Assembly (NCBI GenBank): GCA_963767645.1
Contig: CAVYEW010000010.1
Location: forward strand, 721,201-785,200
Reading direction: 5' to 3'
DNA from: DATFDN01 sp963767645
GTDB taxonomy: Bacteria; Pseudomonadota; Alphaproteobacteria; Acetobacterales; Acetobacteraceae
Length of the DNA: 64,000 nt
Shown: positions 52,605 to 61,342 of the stretch, one piece after another
How the letters are laid out: each line of letters begins with the position of its first letter
Position numbering within the stretch: the first letter of the stretch is position 1
Made by a program: the position numbers and the translations under genes
The notes under the pieces: model-generated
The model's input: the letters and a program-made list of their open reading frames with translations, nothing else
Told to the model about the DNA's origin: nothing
The model's database searches: none

Positions 52605-53339
52605 ATGGCGGGACGGTTCGAAGGGCGGCGCGCGGTTGTGACCGGCGGCGTGTCGGGAATCGGCGCGGGGATCGCCGCGCGGCTGCGCGACGAGGGCGCG
52701 CGGCTAAGCCTCTGGGACATGGACGCGGCTTGCCTCGCGCGGAGCGCGGCCGCGGATACGCACACGGTCGCGCTCGACGTCACCGACGCGGCTGCGGTGC
52801 AGCGCGCCGCCGATGCAGCAGCGCAGGCGCTGGGCGGCATCGACATCCTGGTGGCCTCGGCCGGCATCACCGGCCCGAACGGGCCGGCCTGGGAGTACCC
52901 GCTCGAGGCATGGGACCGGGTGATCGCGGTCAACCTGAACGGGCTCTACTACACCTGCCGCTCGGTCATCCCGCACATGCTGCGCGGCGGCTACGGGCGC
53001 ATCGTCAACATCGCCTCGATCGCCGGCAAGGAGGGCAACCCCAACGCCGCCGCCTATTCCGCATCGAAGGCGGGGGTGATCGGCCTGACCAAATCGCTCG
53101 GCAAGGAGCTGGCGGCGAGCCAGGTGCGGGTGAACTGCGTCACGCCCGCCGCCGTCGAGACGCCGATCTTCGATCAGATGACGCAGGCGCAGATCGACTA
53201 TATGAAATCGAGGATTCCCATCGGCCGCTTCGGCCTGATCGAGGAAGTGGCCGCGCTGGTCTGCTGGCTCGCCTCCGAGGAATGCAGCTTCTCCACCGGG
53301 GCGGTGTTCGACGTATCCGGCGGGCGTGCCACGTACTGA
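52605..53339 (+). CDS. SDR family oxidoreductase (FabG-like)
   Basis: The protein has 244 aa and is a classical short-chain dehydrogenase. Cofactor loop TGGVSGIGAGIAARL, Asp in LWDMDAA (NAD preference likely), VASAGITGPNG in place of the usual NNAG, catalytic Ser in NIASIAGKEGNPN and Tyr/Lys in AYSASKAGVIGLTKSLGKELA. It ends CSFSTGAVFDVSGGRATY. The substrate is unknown. The amidase gene starts 10 bp downstream, so both are co-transcribed. Confidence 0.9.
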   Translation: MAGRFEGRRAVVTGGVSGIGAGIAARLRDEGARLSLWDMDAACLARSAAADTHTVALDVTDAAAVQRAADAAAQALGGIDILVASAGITGPNGPAWEYPLEAWDRVIAVNLNGLYYTCRSVIPHMLRGGYGRIVNIASIAGKEGNPNAAAYSASKAGVIGLTKSLGKELAASQVRVNCVTPAAVETPIFDQMTQAQIDYMKSRIPIGRFGLIEEVAALVCWLASEECSFSTGAVFDVSGGRATY

Positions 53340-53349
53340 GGGGAAGCCG

Positions 53350-54762
53350 ATGACTGACCAGGAACTCGGCTACGCGCCGGCCACACATCTTGCGGAGATG
53401 ATCCGCCGCAAGCAGGTGTCCCCGGTCGAGGTGGTGCGCGCCATCCTCGACCGCATCGAGCGCCTGGAGCCGCGGATCAACGCCTTCGCGCATCTCGCCG
53501 CCGAACCGGCGCTGGCGGCGGCGCGGCGCGCGGAGGCGGCGCTGATGCAGGGCGCACGGATCGGCCGGCTGCACGGGGTTCCGGTGACGATCAAGGATCT
53601 GGCGATCACCAAGGACATGCCGACCCAGTTCGGCAGCCCGATGATGCAGGGCAACCGCCCCGCCGAAGACACGCCTCTGGTCACGCGCCTGCAGGACGAG
53701 GGCGCGATCGTGCTGGGCAAGACCACCACCTCAGAGTTCGGCTGGACCGGCGTGAGCCGCAGCCCGCTGACCGGCATCACGCATAACCCTTGGAAGCACG
53801 GCTACAACGCCGGCGCGTCCTCGGCGGGCGCTGGCGCCGGGGCGGCGGCCGGGTACGGGCCGCTCCATCAGGGCAGCGACGGCGCCGGCTCGATCCGGAT
53901 GCCCGCCCATTTCTGCGGCGTGTTCGGCCTCAAGCCGAGCTTCGGGCGGGTTCCGGCCTACCCGGTCGGAGCGAGCGACTTCACCACCCATAACGGGCCG
54001 ATGACCCGAACGGTGGCGGACGCCGCGCTGATGCTGTCGGTGATGGCCGGCCCGCACCCGCTGGATCATACGACCTTGGAAGCCTGGCCGGCCGATTATG
54101 CGGGCCGGCTGGCCGAGGGCGTGCGCGGGCGGCGCATCGCCTACAGCCCCGATCTGGGCCATGCACGGGTCGATCCCCCGGTGGCGGCGCTGGTCCAGGC
54201 CGCCGTCTCGCGCTTCGCCGATCTCGGGGCGCAGGTCGAGGAAGTGTCGGTGCCCTGGGGACCGTCGGGGCCGGAGCTGATCCGCCTGTTCTGGCCGGCG
54301 CACCTGGCGACGCGCTTCGCCCCGCGCCTGCCGGACTGGGAGAGCCGCATGGACCCGGGCCTCGTCGCCTGCATCCGCGCCGGCATGGGCGTGACCTTGG
54401 AGCAGTACCAGGCCGCCCGCGAGCACAAGCACGCCTACATCGCCGCCATCCATCGCTGGTTCGAGGACTGGGATTTCCTGCTCACGCCCTCAGTGTCGGT
54501 CGCCGCGTTCCCGGCGGAGATGCTGAGCCCGTCGCACTGGCCGCAGCACGACTGGGACTGGGTGCAATGGGCCGAGTTCTCCTACCCGTTCAACATGTCC
54601 TGGAACCCGGCCGCCAACGTGCCCTGCGGCGTCACCGCCGAGGGCCTGCCAATCGGCCTGCAGATCGTCGGCCGGCGCTTCGACGACTTCGGCGTCCTGC
54701 AAGCCGCCGCCGCGTTCGAGCAGGCGCAGCCCTGGGCCGGCAGGCGGCCGGAGCTGGGGTGA
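53350..54762 (+). CDS. Amidase (amidase signature family)
   Basis: The protein has 470 aa from the ATG at 53350 (MTDQELGYAPATHLAEMIRRKQVSPVEVVRAILDRIERLEPRINAF), with AGGGGAAG as ribosome site. Lys in HGVPVTIKDLAI is present. The signature region reads NAGASSAGAGAGAAAGYGPLHQGSDGAGSIRMPAHFCGVFGLKPSFGRVP, so the triad serines are in GASSAGAG and GSDGAGSIR. It is only distantly related to the amidase at 27703. The substrate is unknown; pairing with an SDR suggests a small catabolic operon. Confidence 0.92.
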   Translation: MTDQELGYAPATHLAEMIRRKQVSPVEVVRAILDRIERLEPRINAFAHLAAEPALAAARRAEAALMQGARIGRLHGVPVTIKDLAITKDMPTQFGSPMMQGNRPAEDTPLVTRLQDEGAIVLGKTTTSEFGWTGVSRSPLTGITHNPWKHGYNAGASSAGAGAGAAAGYGPLHQGSDGAGSIRMPAHFCGVFGLKPSFGRVPAYPVGASDFTTHNGPMTRTVADAALMLSVMAGPHPLDHTTLEAWPADYAGRLAEGVRGRRIAYSPDLGHARVDPPVAALVQAAVSRFADLGAQVEEVSVPWGPSGPELIRLFWPAHLATRFAPRLPDWESRMDPGLVACIRAGMGVTLEQYQAAREHKHAYIAAIHRWFEDWDFLLTPSVSVAAFPAEMLSPSHWPQHDWDWVQWAEFSYPFNMSWNPAANVPCGVTAEGLPIGLQIVGRRFDDFGVLQAAAAFEQAQPWAGRRPELG

Positions 54763-54837
54763 TCCGGGACCACACAGGAGACCGAGCGGTAGTGTCCTCG
54801 TGTGAAATCTGCCTGTCATCGTCATGCGCGGGCTTGA

Positions 54838-56148
54838 TCCACTATTGTCCGGAATGGATTTCACTGGACAGGGTGCATGGCTCTGATTCGAATTGGTTTT
54901 GCGACGACCTGTCCGAATTGAAGCTCGTGGAGCCTGAGCCATGCCGTTCCAGCCTACCGTACTTGGCCAACTCATGCGCGAGGTTTCGCGGAGCGTCTTT
55001 GGCAAAGCGGTGGTCGGACGCGCGAAGTGGGGACTGAGCGAGTGGGCACATCTCGTCACCTTGATCGCCGCGCAGATGGCGGGTGCCCGGTCGCTTCGCG
55101 ATCTGGTGCATCTGGTCGGACATCACCAAGCCGCTCTGGCCCACCTGGGAGTGGGGCCGGTGCGGCGTGCGACACTGGCGGACGCCAATGCCCTCCGTCC
55201 GACTGCGCCGTTCGAGGCGGTGGCGGCCCACCTGTCCACCATGGTTGCGCGCCTGTCGCCGACCCTGGGGCGCGACGCGCTGCGCCTGATCGACGCGACG
55301 CGCATCCACGCGGGCCAGATGGTGCGCGAGTGGGCGGAGCCGGCCCAAGGTTCCAGCGGCAAAAGCCGCTGGAAAGGGCGGCGGAGGGGGTGGACGGCGC
55401 GATCAAGCTGCACGTCGTGTTCGATCCGGCATCGCAGCGTACCACCTGCTTCGGGGTCACGTCGTCGCGCGTCAACGACATCACCATGGCCAAGGCGTTT
55501 CCGCTCGAACAAGGCGCAACCTACGTCTTCGATCTCGGCTACTACGCCTACGCGTTCTGGGCTTCCTTGCAGGCGCAAGGCTGCCGGTTCGTGACGCGGC
55601 TGAAGGTCAACACCCCGGTCGTCGCGCTGCGCAGCCGTCGCATCCCCAAGGCCGCAACCCACATTCTGCGGGACGACATCGTCCGCTTGCCCGAGCGCAT
55701 CGCCTCCCATCGCCGCAATCCATATCAAGGTCGGGTCCGGCTGCTCAGGGTGCGGATCAGCACCGGCCGCGAGCTGATCTTGGTCAGCAACGACCTGAGG
55801 GCGCCCGCCACCGAGATCGCCGATCTCTACAAAGCGCGCTGGGACATCGAACTGTTCTTCAAATGGGTCAAGCAGAACCTCCGGCTGCAGCACTTCCTCG
55901 GCAGCAGCCGCAATGCAGTCACCCTGCAGGTCCTCACAGCCCTCATCGCATTCCTGCTGGTTCGGCTCGCGCAGCTGCGTGGTCGAACCGCACTGGCAAC
56001 CCAGGCCGCCTTCCGCCTGATCGGTGCCGCCCTCATGCAACGCAGGTCCCTCGCGGCACTGCTTCACCCGCCACCAGAGCCAACCTATCCCCCAGCTTCG
56101 GCCCAACTTGTTCTCGGATTCCAATGAGCTATTCCGGACAGCAGTGGA
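54838..56148 (+). mobile_element. IS4-family insertion sequence inserted in a REP copy
   Basis: Inverted repeats TCCACTATTGTCCGGAAT (left) and, in reverse complement, TCCACTGCTGTCCGGAAT (right) bound a 1.31-kb element. CTTGA (54833-54837) and CTTGT (56149-56153) flank it as an imperfect 5-bp duplication. Joining the flanks recreates GCGGGCTTG(A/T)TCCGGGCATC, the same repeat as at 23655 and 56247, so it entered a REP-like unit. Confidence 0.85.
54941..56127 (+). pseudogene. IS4-family transposase (DUF4372 type), frameshifted
   Basis: The first frame from 54941 (MPFQPTVLGQLMREVSRSVFGKAVVGRAKWGLSEWAHLVTLIAAQMAGARSLRDL) carries the DUF4372 N-domain and LIDATRIHAGQMVREWAEP (first Asp). After about 55350 homology moves to the -1 frame: AAEGVDGAIKLHVVFDPASQRTTCFGV, YVFDLGYYAYAFWASLQ (Asp), then LYKARWDIELFFKWVKQNLRLQHFLG (the Y-1-R-E-like signature with Glu), ending at 56127. 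A perfect 10-bp hairpin with an AAAA loop (55351-55374) sits at the switch. I see no convincing slippery site, so it is called broken. Confidence 0.85.
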
Positions 56149-56199
56149 CTTGTTCCGGGCATCCACACGCGCCCGCAACCGCAGGTCGGGCATCCCGGT

Positions 56200-56280
56200 C
56201 ATGGCGCCTGCGGCCACAGGTCATGCCGGAGCGAGCCGGACGCCGTGGATGCCGGATCAAGTCCGGGCATGACGGAGTGG
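56200..56280. repeat. REP-like palindromic repeats
   Basis: GTCATGCCGGAGCGAGCCGG followed by GCCGTGGATGCCGGATCAAG and TCCGGGCATGAC. Two facing units share GTCATGCC(C)GG and (A)CTTGATCCGG with the repeats at 23655-23722 and around the IS4 site. This is extragenic. Confidence 0.6.
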
Positions 56281-56385
56281 GTTAGGCCTGGATTTCAAGC
56301 ATGCGCGACCCACGTATACGGTAGTTCGCGTAAGTGGCTGTTTGTAAGATGCTTCTACTAGAAAGCTCTTCTTTGGGCCTGAAGG

Positions 56386-56910
56386 ATGTCCTCAATCTCG
56401 ACATACTCCGAGTTGAAGGCGCGACTCGGACCACGGGCGCCGGTCCGGGTCGCCGACCCGCCCCCATCGTTTTCCGTTGAGCTGGTTTCCATTGTGTTGC
56501 GGCGAGATGGCGCCTTGGACAGGCCCGTCGCGATCGCGCAACGGTTGCGCGCCGCCGGGCTGAGTTTGCGGGCTGCTCATGCGGCGGTCACGCGCTTGAC
56601 CGAGGCCGGGCTCGCCGTGTGCAGCATCGCGGAAGGGGCTGACATACCGGGACTTGCCCGCGACCTGTTGCCCTTGCACGTGCGAACGTTCCGTCAGCGA
56701 GTACTTGATCCCGGCCTGATCGCCCAGGTGCGCGCGCGGCATGGCTTTTCGCAACGGGAGTTTGCGGAACTCCTGGGGCTTGAGCCGGATACCTTGAAGA
56801 ACTGGGAGCAAGGCCGGAACAAGCTCGACGCCGCCGCGCTCAAGCTGGTCATGGCATTCGACGGCAACCCCGAGGCGATCGAGCGGGCGGTGCTCGAACC
56901 GGCTGGCTGA
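56386..56910 (+). CDS. HTH-type regulator (HigA/MqsA-like C-terminal XRE domain)
   Basis: The protein has 174 aa from the ATG at 56386, with GAAGG upstream. The N-terminal 100 residues (FSVELVSIVLRRDGALDRPVAIAQRLRAAGLSLRAAHAAVTRLTEAGLAVCSI) look like a ribosomal L7/L12 or antitoxin-like alpha/beta fold. The C-terminal XRE domain is ARHGFSQREFAELLGLEPDTLKNWEQGRNKLDAAALKLVMAFDGNPEAIERAV. Such two-part proteins are often antitoxins, but no toxin gene lies beside it. Upstream is unusually AT-rich (TTCGCGTAAGTGGCTGTTTG), suggesting recent transfer. Confidence 0.75.
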   Translation: MSSISTYSELKARLGPRAPVRVADPPPSFSVELVSIVLRRDGALDRPVAIAQRLRAAGLSLRAAHAAVTRLTEAGLAVCSIAEGADIPGLARDLLPLHVRTFRQRVLDPGLIAQVRARHGFSQREFAELLGLEPDTLKNWEQGRNKLDAAALKLVMAFDGNPEAIERAVLEPAG

Positions 56911-56941
56911 CCGCCGGCGCACCCCAGGCCACCGCATCGGC

Positions 56942-56957
56942 TGTGACGCGGGTCACA
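56942..56957 (+). promoter_or_regulatory. CRP/FNR-family operator
   Basis: TGTGACGCGGGTCACA is an exact TGTGA-N6-TCACA box. It lies 123 bp upstream of the 53-aa gene at 57081. An ACAAG element begins 20 nt past the box at the place expected for -10 in a class II promoter. Confidence 0.6.
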
Positions 56958-57080
56958 CCACCCGCGCCGCATCCCTGACAAGCTCAGCCGAGCGGATGCG
57001 AGCGCCCGCCGTCCTGGGCTTCGTGCTCATCCCGGCCGCGGGAAGACATTTTCGCATCCGTCAACGAGCGGAGGCGTGCG

Positions 57081-57242
57081 ATGCGAAACGTGGTTTTGGC
57101 GAGACCATCCGGCCTGCGTCGAACCCGGAGCGAGCTGCCGGTGATCCTCGCTTTCAGCGTGGCCGGCTTGCTGGTCAGTGCTCTGGCGGCGGTTGTCGCT
57201 CCCGGGTGGACCGAAGTGTTGGCGGCCTGGGGCGGACTATAA
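57081..57242 (+). CDS. Small single-TM membrane protein
   Basis: A 53-aa protein with ribosome site GGAGG 6 bp before the ATG. It begins MRNVVLARPSGLRRTRSELP, a basic N-terminus, followed by one membrane helix (VILAFSVAGLLVSALAAVVAP) and the short tail GWTEVLAAWGGL. Too small for many gene finders. It follows a perfect CRP-type box and is followed by a GCCTGCC/GGCAGGC hairpin (57248-57273), so it looks like a complete monocistronic unit. Function unknown. Confidence 0.65.
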   Translation: MRNVVLARPSGLRRTRSELPVILAFSVAGLLVSALAAVVAPGWTEVLAAWGGL

Positions 57243-57294
57243 CGCTGGCCTGCCGGGCGACGCACTGGCAGGCGGTCCTCCCGGCCGGGGCACG

Positions 57295-57323
57295 TTGACG
57301 AATGGCACAGCGGCCTATAGTTA
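57295..57323 (+). promoter_or_regulatory. Predicted promoter of the rpsM operon
   Basis: TTGACG at 57295 is followed by TATAGT at 57316 (15-bp spacing), or by TAGTTA at 57318 (17-bp spacing). It is 95 bp before the rpsM start and the best sigma-70-type match nearby. An own promoter is needed because the usual upstream secY-adk genes are absent. Confidence 0.5.
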
Positions 57324-57417
57324 GGTCCGGCCGGCGATACCTTCCCAGGAATCGGCGGCATTTCCGCTTGAACATGCCCCGGACGCGGCCAGCGCCGCGG
57401 CGAAGGAGTTGCGAGAC

Positions 57418-57795
<378 letters not shown>

Positions 57796-57855
57796 CGGCC
57801 TTTCAGCCGCCGCCTCCGGCCGGGGCGGCTTGACCCTCGGAGCAGGACCACACAT

Positions 57856-58251
57856 ATGGCGAGACCCGCCGCCAGCGCGCGCCCCAGGCGCAAGGAGCGC
57901 AAGAACATCATCGCCGGCGTGGCGCATGTCGCCGCCACGTTCAACAACACGGTGATCACCATCACCGACGCCCAGGGCAACGCCATCGCCTGGTCGTCCT
58001 CCGGCAGCCAGGGCTTCAAGGGCAGCCGCAAATCGACGCCCTACGCCGCCCAGGTCGCCGCCGAGGACGCGGGGCGCAAGGCGCGCGAGCATGGGATGGA
58101 AACGCTGGAGATCGAGGTCAACGGACCGGGCTCGGGGCGCGAGAGCGCGCTGCGCGCCCTTCAGGCCGTGGGCTTCGCGATCACCGCCATCCGGGACACG
58201 ACGCCGGTTCCGCACAACGGCTGTCGTCCCCGCAAGCGCCGGCGCGTCTGA
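57856..58251 (+). CDS. rpsK: 30S ribosomal protein S11
   Basis: The protein has 131 aa with a platform-domain sequence: KNIIAGVAHVAATFNNTVITITDAQGNAIAWSSSGSQGFKGSRKSTPYAAQVAAEDAGRKAREHGM, ending DTTPVPHNGCRPRKRRRV as in all bacterial S11. It lies 60 bp after rpsM and 76 bp before rpoA. Confidence 0.98.
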   Translation: MARPAASARPRRKERKNIIAGVAHVAATFNNTVITITDAQGNAIAWSSSGSQGFKGSRKSTPYAAQVAAEDAGRKAREHGMETLEIEVNGPGSGRESALRALQAVGFAITAIRDTTPVPHNGCRPRKRRRV

Positions 58252-58327
58252 GCGCCGGCCCGCCCGCCGACCGGGCAAGGTTTGATCCGCCGGGCCGCAG
58301 TCCGGCGGAACGAAAGGACGTGGTTGC

Positions 58328-59359
58328 ATGAGGCAGAGCGCCGTCATCCAGAAGAACTGGCAAAGCCTGATCAAGCCGGAGAAGCTCGACGTCGATCCCG
58401 GCGCCGATCCCGCCCGGGTCGCCACCATCGTCGCCGAGCCGCTGGAGCGCGGCTTCGGCATGACCTTGGGCAACGCGATCCGGCGCATCCTGCTGTCCTC
58501 ACTGCAGGGCGCGGCGGTGACGGCGGTGCAGATCGACGGCGTGCTGCACGAGTTCAGCTCGATCCCCGGCGTGCGCGAGGACGTCACCGACATCGTGCTC
58601 AACATCAAGCAGCTCGCCCTGCGCATGCACGGCGAGGGGCCGAGGCGCATGACCCTGACCGCGACCGGTCCGGGCGAGGTGCGCGCCGGCCAGATCCAGG
58701 CCACCCACGACATCGACATCATGAACCCCGAGCTGGTGCTCTGCACCCTTGACGACGGCGTCAAGCTCGGCATGGAGTTCACCGTCAATCTGGGCAAGGG
58801 CTATGTTCCCGCCGCCGCCAACCGGCCGGAGGACGCGCCGATCGGCCTGATCCCGGTCGATTCGATCTACTCGCCGGTCCGCCGCGTCTCCTACAAGGTC
58901 GAGCCGACCCGCGTCGGGCAGGTGACGGACTACGACAAGCTGCTGCTGACGGTGGAGACCAACGGCGCGGTGACGCCCGAGGACTCGGTGGCACTCGCCG
59001 CCCGCATCTTGCAGGACCAGCTGCAGCTCTTCATCAATTTCGAGGAGCCGCAGCAGATCCGCGCCGAGGAGCCGCAGGACGACCTGCCGTTCAACCGCAA
59101 CCTGCTGCGCAAGGTGGACGAGCTTGAGCTTTCGGTGCGCAGCGCCAACTGCCTGAAGAACGACAACATCGTCTATATCGGCGACCTGGTGCAGAAGTCC
59201 GAGCAGGAGATGCTGCGCACGCCGAACTTCGGCCGCAAGTCGCTGAACGAGATCAAGGAGGTGCTGACCTCCATGGGTCTCACTCTCGGCATGAGCGTGC
59301 CGGGCTGGCCGCCGGAGAACATCGAGGATCTGGCCAAGCGGCTCGAAGAGCCGTTCTGA
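58328..59359 (+). CDS. rpoA: DNA-directed RNA polymerase subunit alpha
   Basis: The protein has 343 aa. The N-terminal domain (EPLERGFGMTLGNAIRRILLSSLQGAAVTAVQIDGVLHEFSSIPGVREDVTDIVLNIK) assembles beta and beta'. The C-terminal domain (LRKVDELELSVRSANCLKNDNIVYIGDLVQKSEQEMLRTPNFGRKSLNEIKEVL) contacts UP elements and activators such as CRP-family proteins. Start ATG at 58328 after AAAGGACG. Intact. Confidence 0.98.
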   Translation: MRQSAVIQKNWQSLIKPEKLDVDPGADPARVATIVAEPLERGFGMTLGNAIRRILLSSLQGAAVTAVQIDGVLHEFSSIPGVREDVTDIVLNIKQLALRMHGEGPRRMTLTATGPGEVRAGQIQATHDIDIMNPELVLCTLDDGVKLGMEFTVNLGKGYVPAAANRPEDAPIGLIPVDSIYSPVRRVSYKVEPTRVGQVTDYDKLLLTVETNGAVTPEDSVALAARILQDQLQLFINFEEPQQIRAEEPQDDLPFNRNLLRKVDELELSVRSANCLKNDNIVYIGDLVQKSEQEMLRTPNFGRKSLNEIKEVLTSMGLTLGMSVPGWPPENIEDLAKRLEEPF

Positions 59360-59381
59360 CGACAGCAGCGGGGACCGAACC

Positions 59382-59810
59382 ATGCGTCACGGGGTGGCTG
59401 GGCGGAAGCTCGGCGTCACGTCCTCCCACCGCCTCGCCATGTTCCGCAACATGGCCTGCGCGCTGCTCAAGCACGAGCAGATCACCACCACCTTGCCCAA
59501 GGCCAAGGAGCTGCGGCCGGTAGCGGAGAAGCTCATCACGCTCGGCAAGCGCGGCGGACTGCACGCGCGCCGGCTGCTCCATGCCGAACTGCGCGACGAC
59601 CGGATCGTCACCAAGCTGCTCGGCCCTCTGGCTGATCGCTACCGCAGCCGTCCCGGCGGCTATACCCGCGTCCTGAAGGCCGGGGTGCGCTACGGCGATG
59701 CCGCCAGCATGGCGGTCATCGAGCTGGTGGATCGCGATAAGGCCGCCAAGGGCCAGGACAGCGGGCCGAAGCCGGAAGCGGAGCCGGAAGAGGCCGACCG
59801 GGCGGCATAG
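59382..59810 (+). CDS. rplQ: 50S ribosomal protein L17
   Basis: The protein has 142 aa: MRHGVAGRKLGVTSSHRLAMFRNMACALLKHEQITTTLPKAKELRPVAEKLITLGKRG is the conserved core, then RVLKAGVRYGDAASMAVIELVDRD. A Glu/Pro/Ala tail of about 20 residues (KPEAEPEEADRAA) is a common alphaproteobacterial extension. Last gene of the block, 22 bp after rpoA. Confidence 0.98.
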   Translation: MRHGVAGRKLGVTSSHRLAMFRNMACALLKHEQITTTLPKAKELRPVAEKLITLGKRGGLHARRLLHAELRDDRIVTKLLGPLADRYRSRPGGYTRVLKAGVRYGDAASMAVIELVDRDKAAKGQDSGPKPEAEPEEADRAA

Positions 59811-59941
59811 GCCGCCGGTTTCGTCCGTTCTGCTGAAGCGGCTGCACTCCTGTCCCAACGTGCTGGTGATGCAACCCGGCTTCTCGCGCCGTGGTTCGGC
59901 CGTAACGCCGCGCCAATACGGAGCGGCGGGAGATCCGTGCC

Positions 59942-60829
59942 ATGTTCCTCCACAAATCCGTCCTCATCACGGACGTCGACGTCAAGAACCCGGACCCGGT
60001 GTTCGCCCAGAAGCTGCTTTCGCAATTCGGCGGCGCCACCGGTGAGCTGACCGCGGCGCTCACCTACTGGACGCAATCGTTTCATACGACGATTCCGGGC
60101 ATCCGCGACATGATGCAGGACATCGGCACCGAGGAATTCTCCCACCTCGAAGTGATCGCCATGCTGATCGAGCAGCACACCACGCGGGCATCGGCGACCG
60201 TGCGCGACGCCGCCTATAACAGCACGCTCTTCGCCCTCCGTGGTCCGGGCCCGCACCTGGTGGACGATCAGGGCACGTACTGGGATGGCCGCTACGTGGA
60301 CGAGGGCGGCCATGTGGTGCGCGACCTGCGCGCCAACGTCGCAGCCGAGGCCGGAGCGCTCAACACCTACGAGGCCCTGCTCAAGATCACCGACGACGAG
60401 GGCACGCGCAAGGCGCTCAACGTGCTGGCCACGCGCGAGGTGTCGCACCAGCAGATGTTCATGGAGGCGCTGGCGTCGCTGAACGCGGTCAGCGAGCCGC
60501 TGTTCGGCGACCTGCAGCCGGGCCCGACGGTCAACCTCTACTTCAACCTGTCCTCCGGCGCCGGCGCCGATCTGCGCGGACCGTGGAACAGCGAGCCCGC
60601 GTTCCAGTATGTAGCGGACCCGCTGCAGCACCTGACCCAGCAGAACGGCGGCAACAACGCGGCCTCGAACGAGATGCTGGCGAGCGAGCAGCTGGCGAAC
60701 GCACCGCAATCGACGCAAGCGATGACGGGACAGGGGCCGAGGCGAGGAGGCCTGAACCCCGGATTGATGGGCGAGAAGACCGGGCAGGGGCCGGTAAACA
60801 AGCCGCCCGGCGGCTCCGCGCAACGCTGA
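59942..60829 (+). CDS. Manganese catalase family protein
   Basis: The protein has 295 aa with a ferritin-like four-helix bundle and di-manganese ligands: Glu in GATGELTAALTYWTQ, EEFSHLE (Glu, His), Glu in VAAEAGALNTYEAL and REVSHQQMFMEAL (Glu, His). It would dismutate H2O2. The C-terminal about 60 residues are Gln/Gly/Pro-rich and unstructured (GQGPRRGGLNPGLMGEKTGQGP). It sits between rplQ and rarA where relatives usually carry other genes, and 16 bp before a Tat-exported protein gene, so a two-gene stress unit is likely. Confidence 0.92.
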   Translation: MFLHKSVLITDVDVKNPDPVFAQKLLSQFGGATGELTAALTYWTQSFHTTIPGIRDMMQDIGTEEFSHLEVIAMLIEQHTTRASATVRDAAYNSTLFALRGPGPHLVDDQGTYWDGRYVDEGGHVVRDLRANVAAEAGALNTYEALLKITDDEGTRKALNVLATREVSHQQMFMEALASLNAVSEPLFGDLQPGPTVNLYFNLSSGAGADLRGPWNSEPAFQYVADPLQHLTQQNGGNNAASNEMLASEQLANAPQSTQAMTGQGPRRGGLNPGLMGEKTGQGPVNKPPGGSAQR

Positions 60830-60845
60830 GCCGGAGGCAGCGACG

Positions 60846-61262
60846 ATGGGTGGTCCCTTGAACCGCCGGACAGTGCTGCAGTCCGGCGCGTTCGCCGCCG
60901 GCGCATTCGCGTTCGGCGGCACGATCTGGAACAGCCCGGCATCGGCCGGGCCCGTCGCGTCGGATCTCTCCCCGCCGATCACGGGCAGGCTGGTTGCCTG
61001 GCTGGTCATTGACGCCGAGCGTGGGGCGTCGATGCGCCTCGCCGAACTCGATGCGGGGCACGCATCGCGGGAAATCGCCGCGGTCACGCTGCCGGCCTGC
61101 TCGGTCACGGCGGCTGGCGCCGAAGCCGATGCGCAGGCGGTCTTGGCGGCGGCGCAGGCATGGCGCGTGCCGCCGGCCGAGTGCGTCATCGGCCGCGGGC
61201 GGATCGTTCACCCGGCCAGCAAGCGGTCGGTTCCGTACGCCGTTTGGATCGACTTCGCCTGA
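60846..61262 (+). CDS. Tat-exported hypothetical protein
   Basis: The protein has 138 aa. The N-terminus LNRRTVLQSGAFAAGAFAFGG is a twin-arginine signal of the type seen on isoquinoline 1-oxidoreductase subunits, cleaved near ASAGP. The mature 100 residues (ITGRLVAWLVIDAERGASMRLAELDAGHASREIAAVTLPACSVTAAGAEADAQAVLAAAQAWRVPPAECVIGRGRIVHPASKRSVPY) resemble a small fragment of a molybdenum-hydroxylase subunit but lack cofactor motifs. The function is unclear. It is co-transcribed with the Mn-catalase gene. Confidence 0.7.
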   Translation: MGGPLNRRTVLQSGAFAAGAFAFGGTIWNSPASAGPVASDLSPPITGRLVAWLVIDAERGASMRLAELDAGHASREIAAVTLPACSVTAAGAEADAQAVLAAAQAWRVPPAECVIGRGRIVHPASKRSVPYAVWIDFA

Positions 61263-61342
61263 ATGGTGATGCCCCGATCATGGTCCGGCGAACGCCAGGC
61301 GGACCATGATCGCGGGCGCCGGTCTTGCGCTATTGTCAATGC

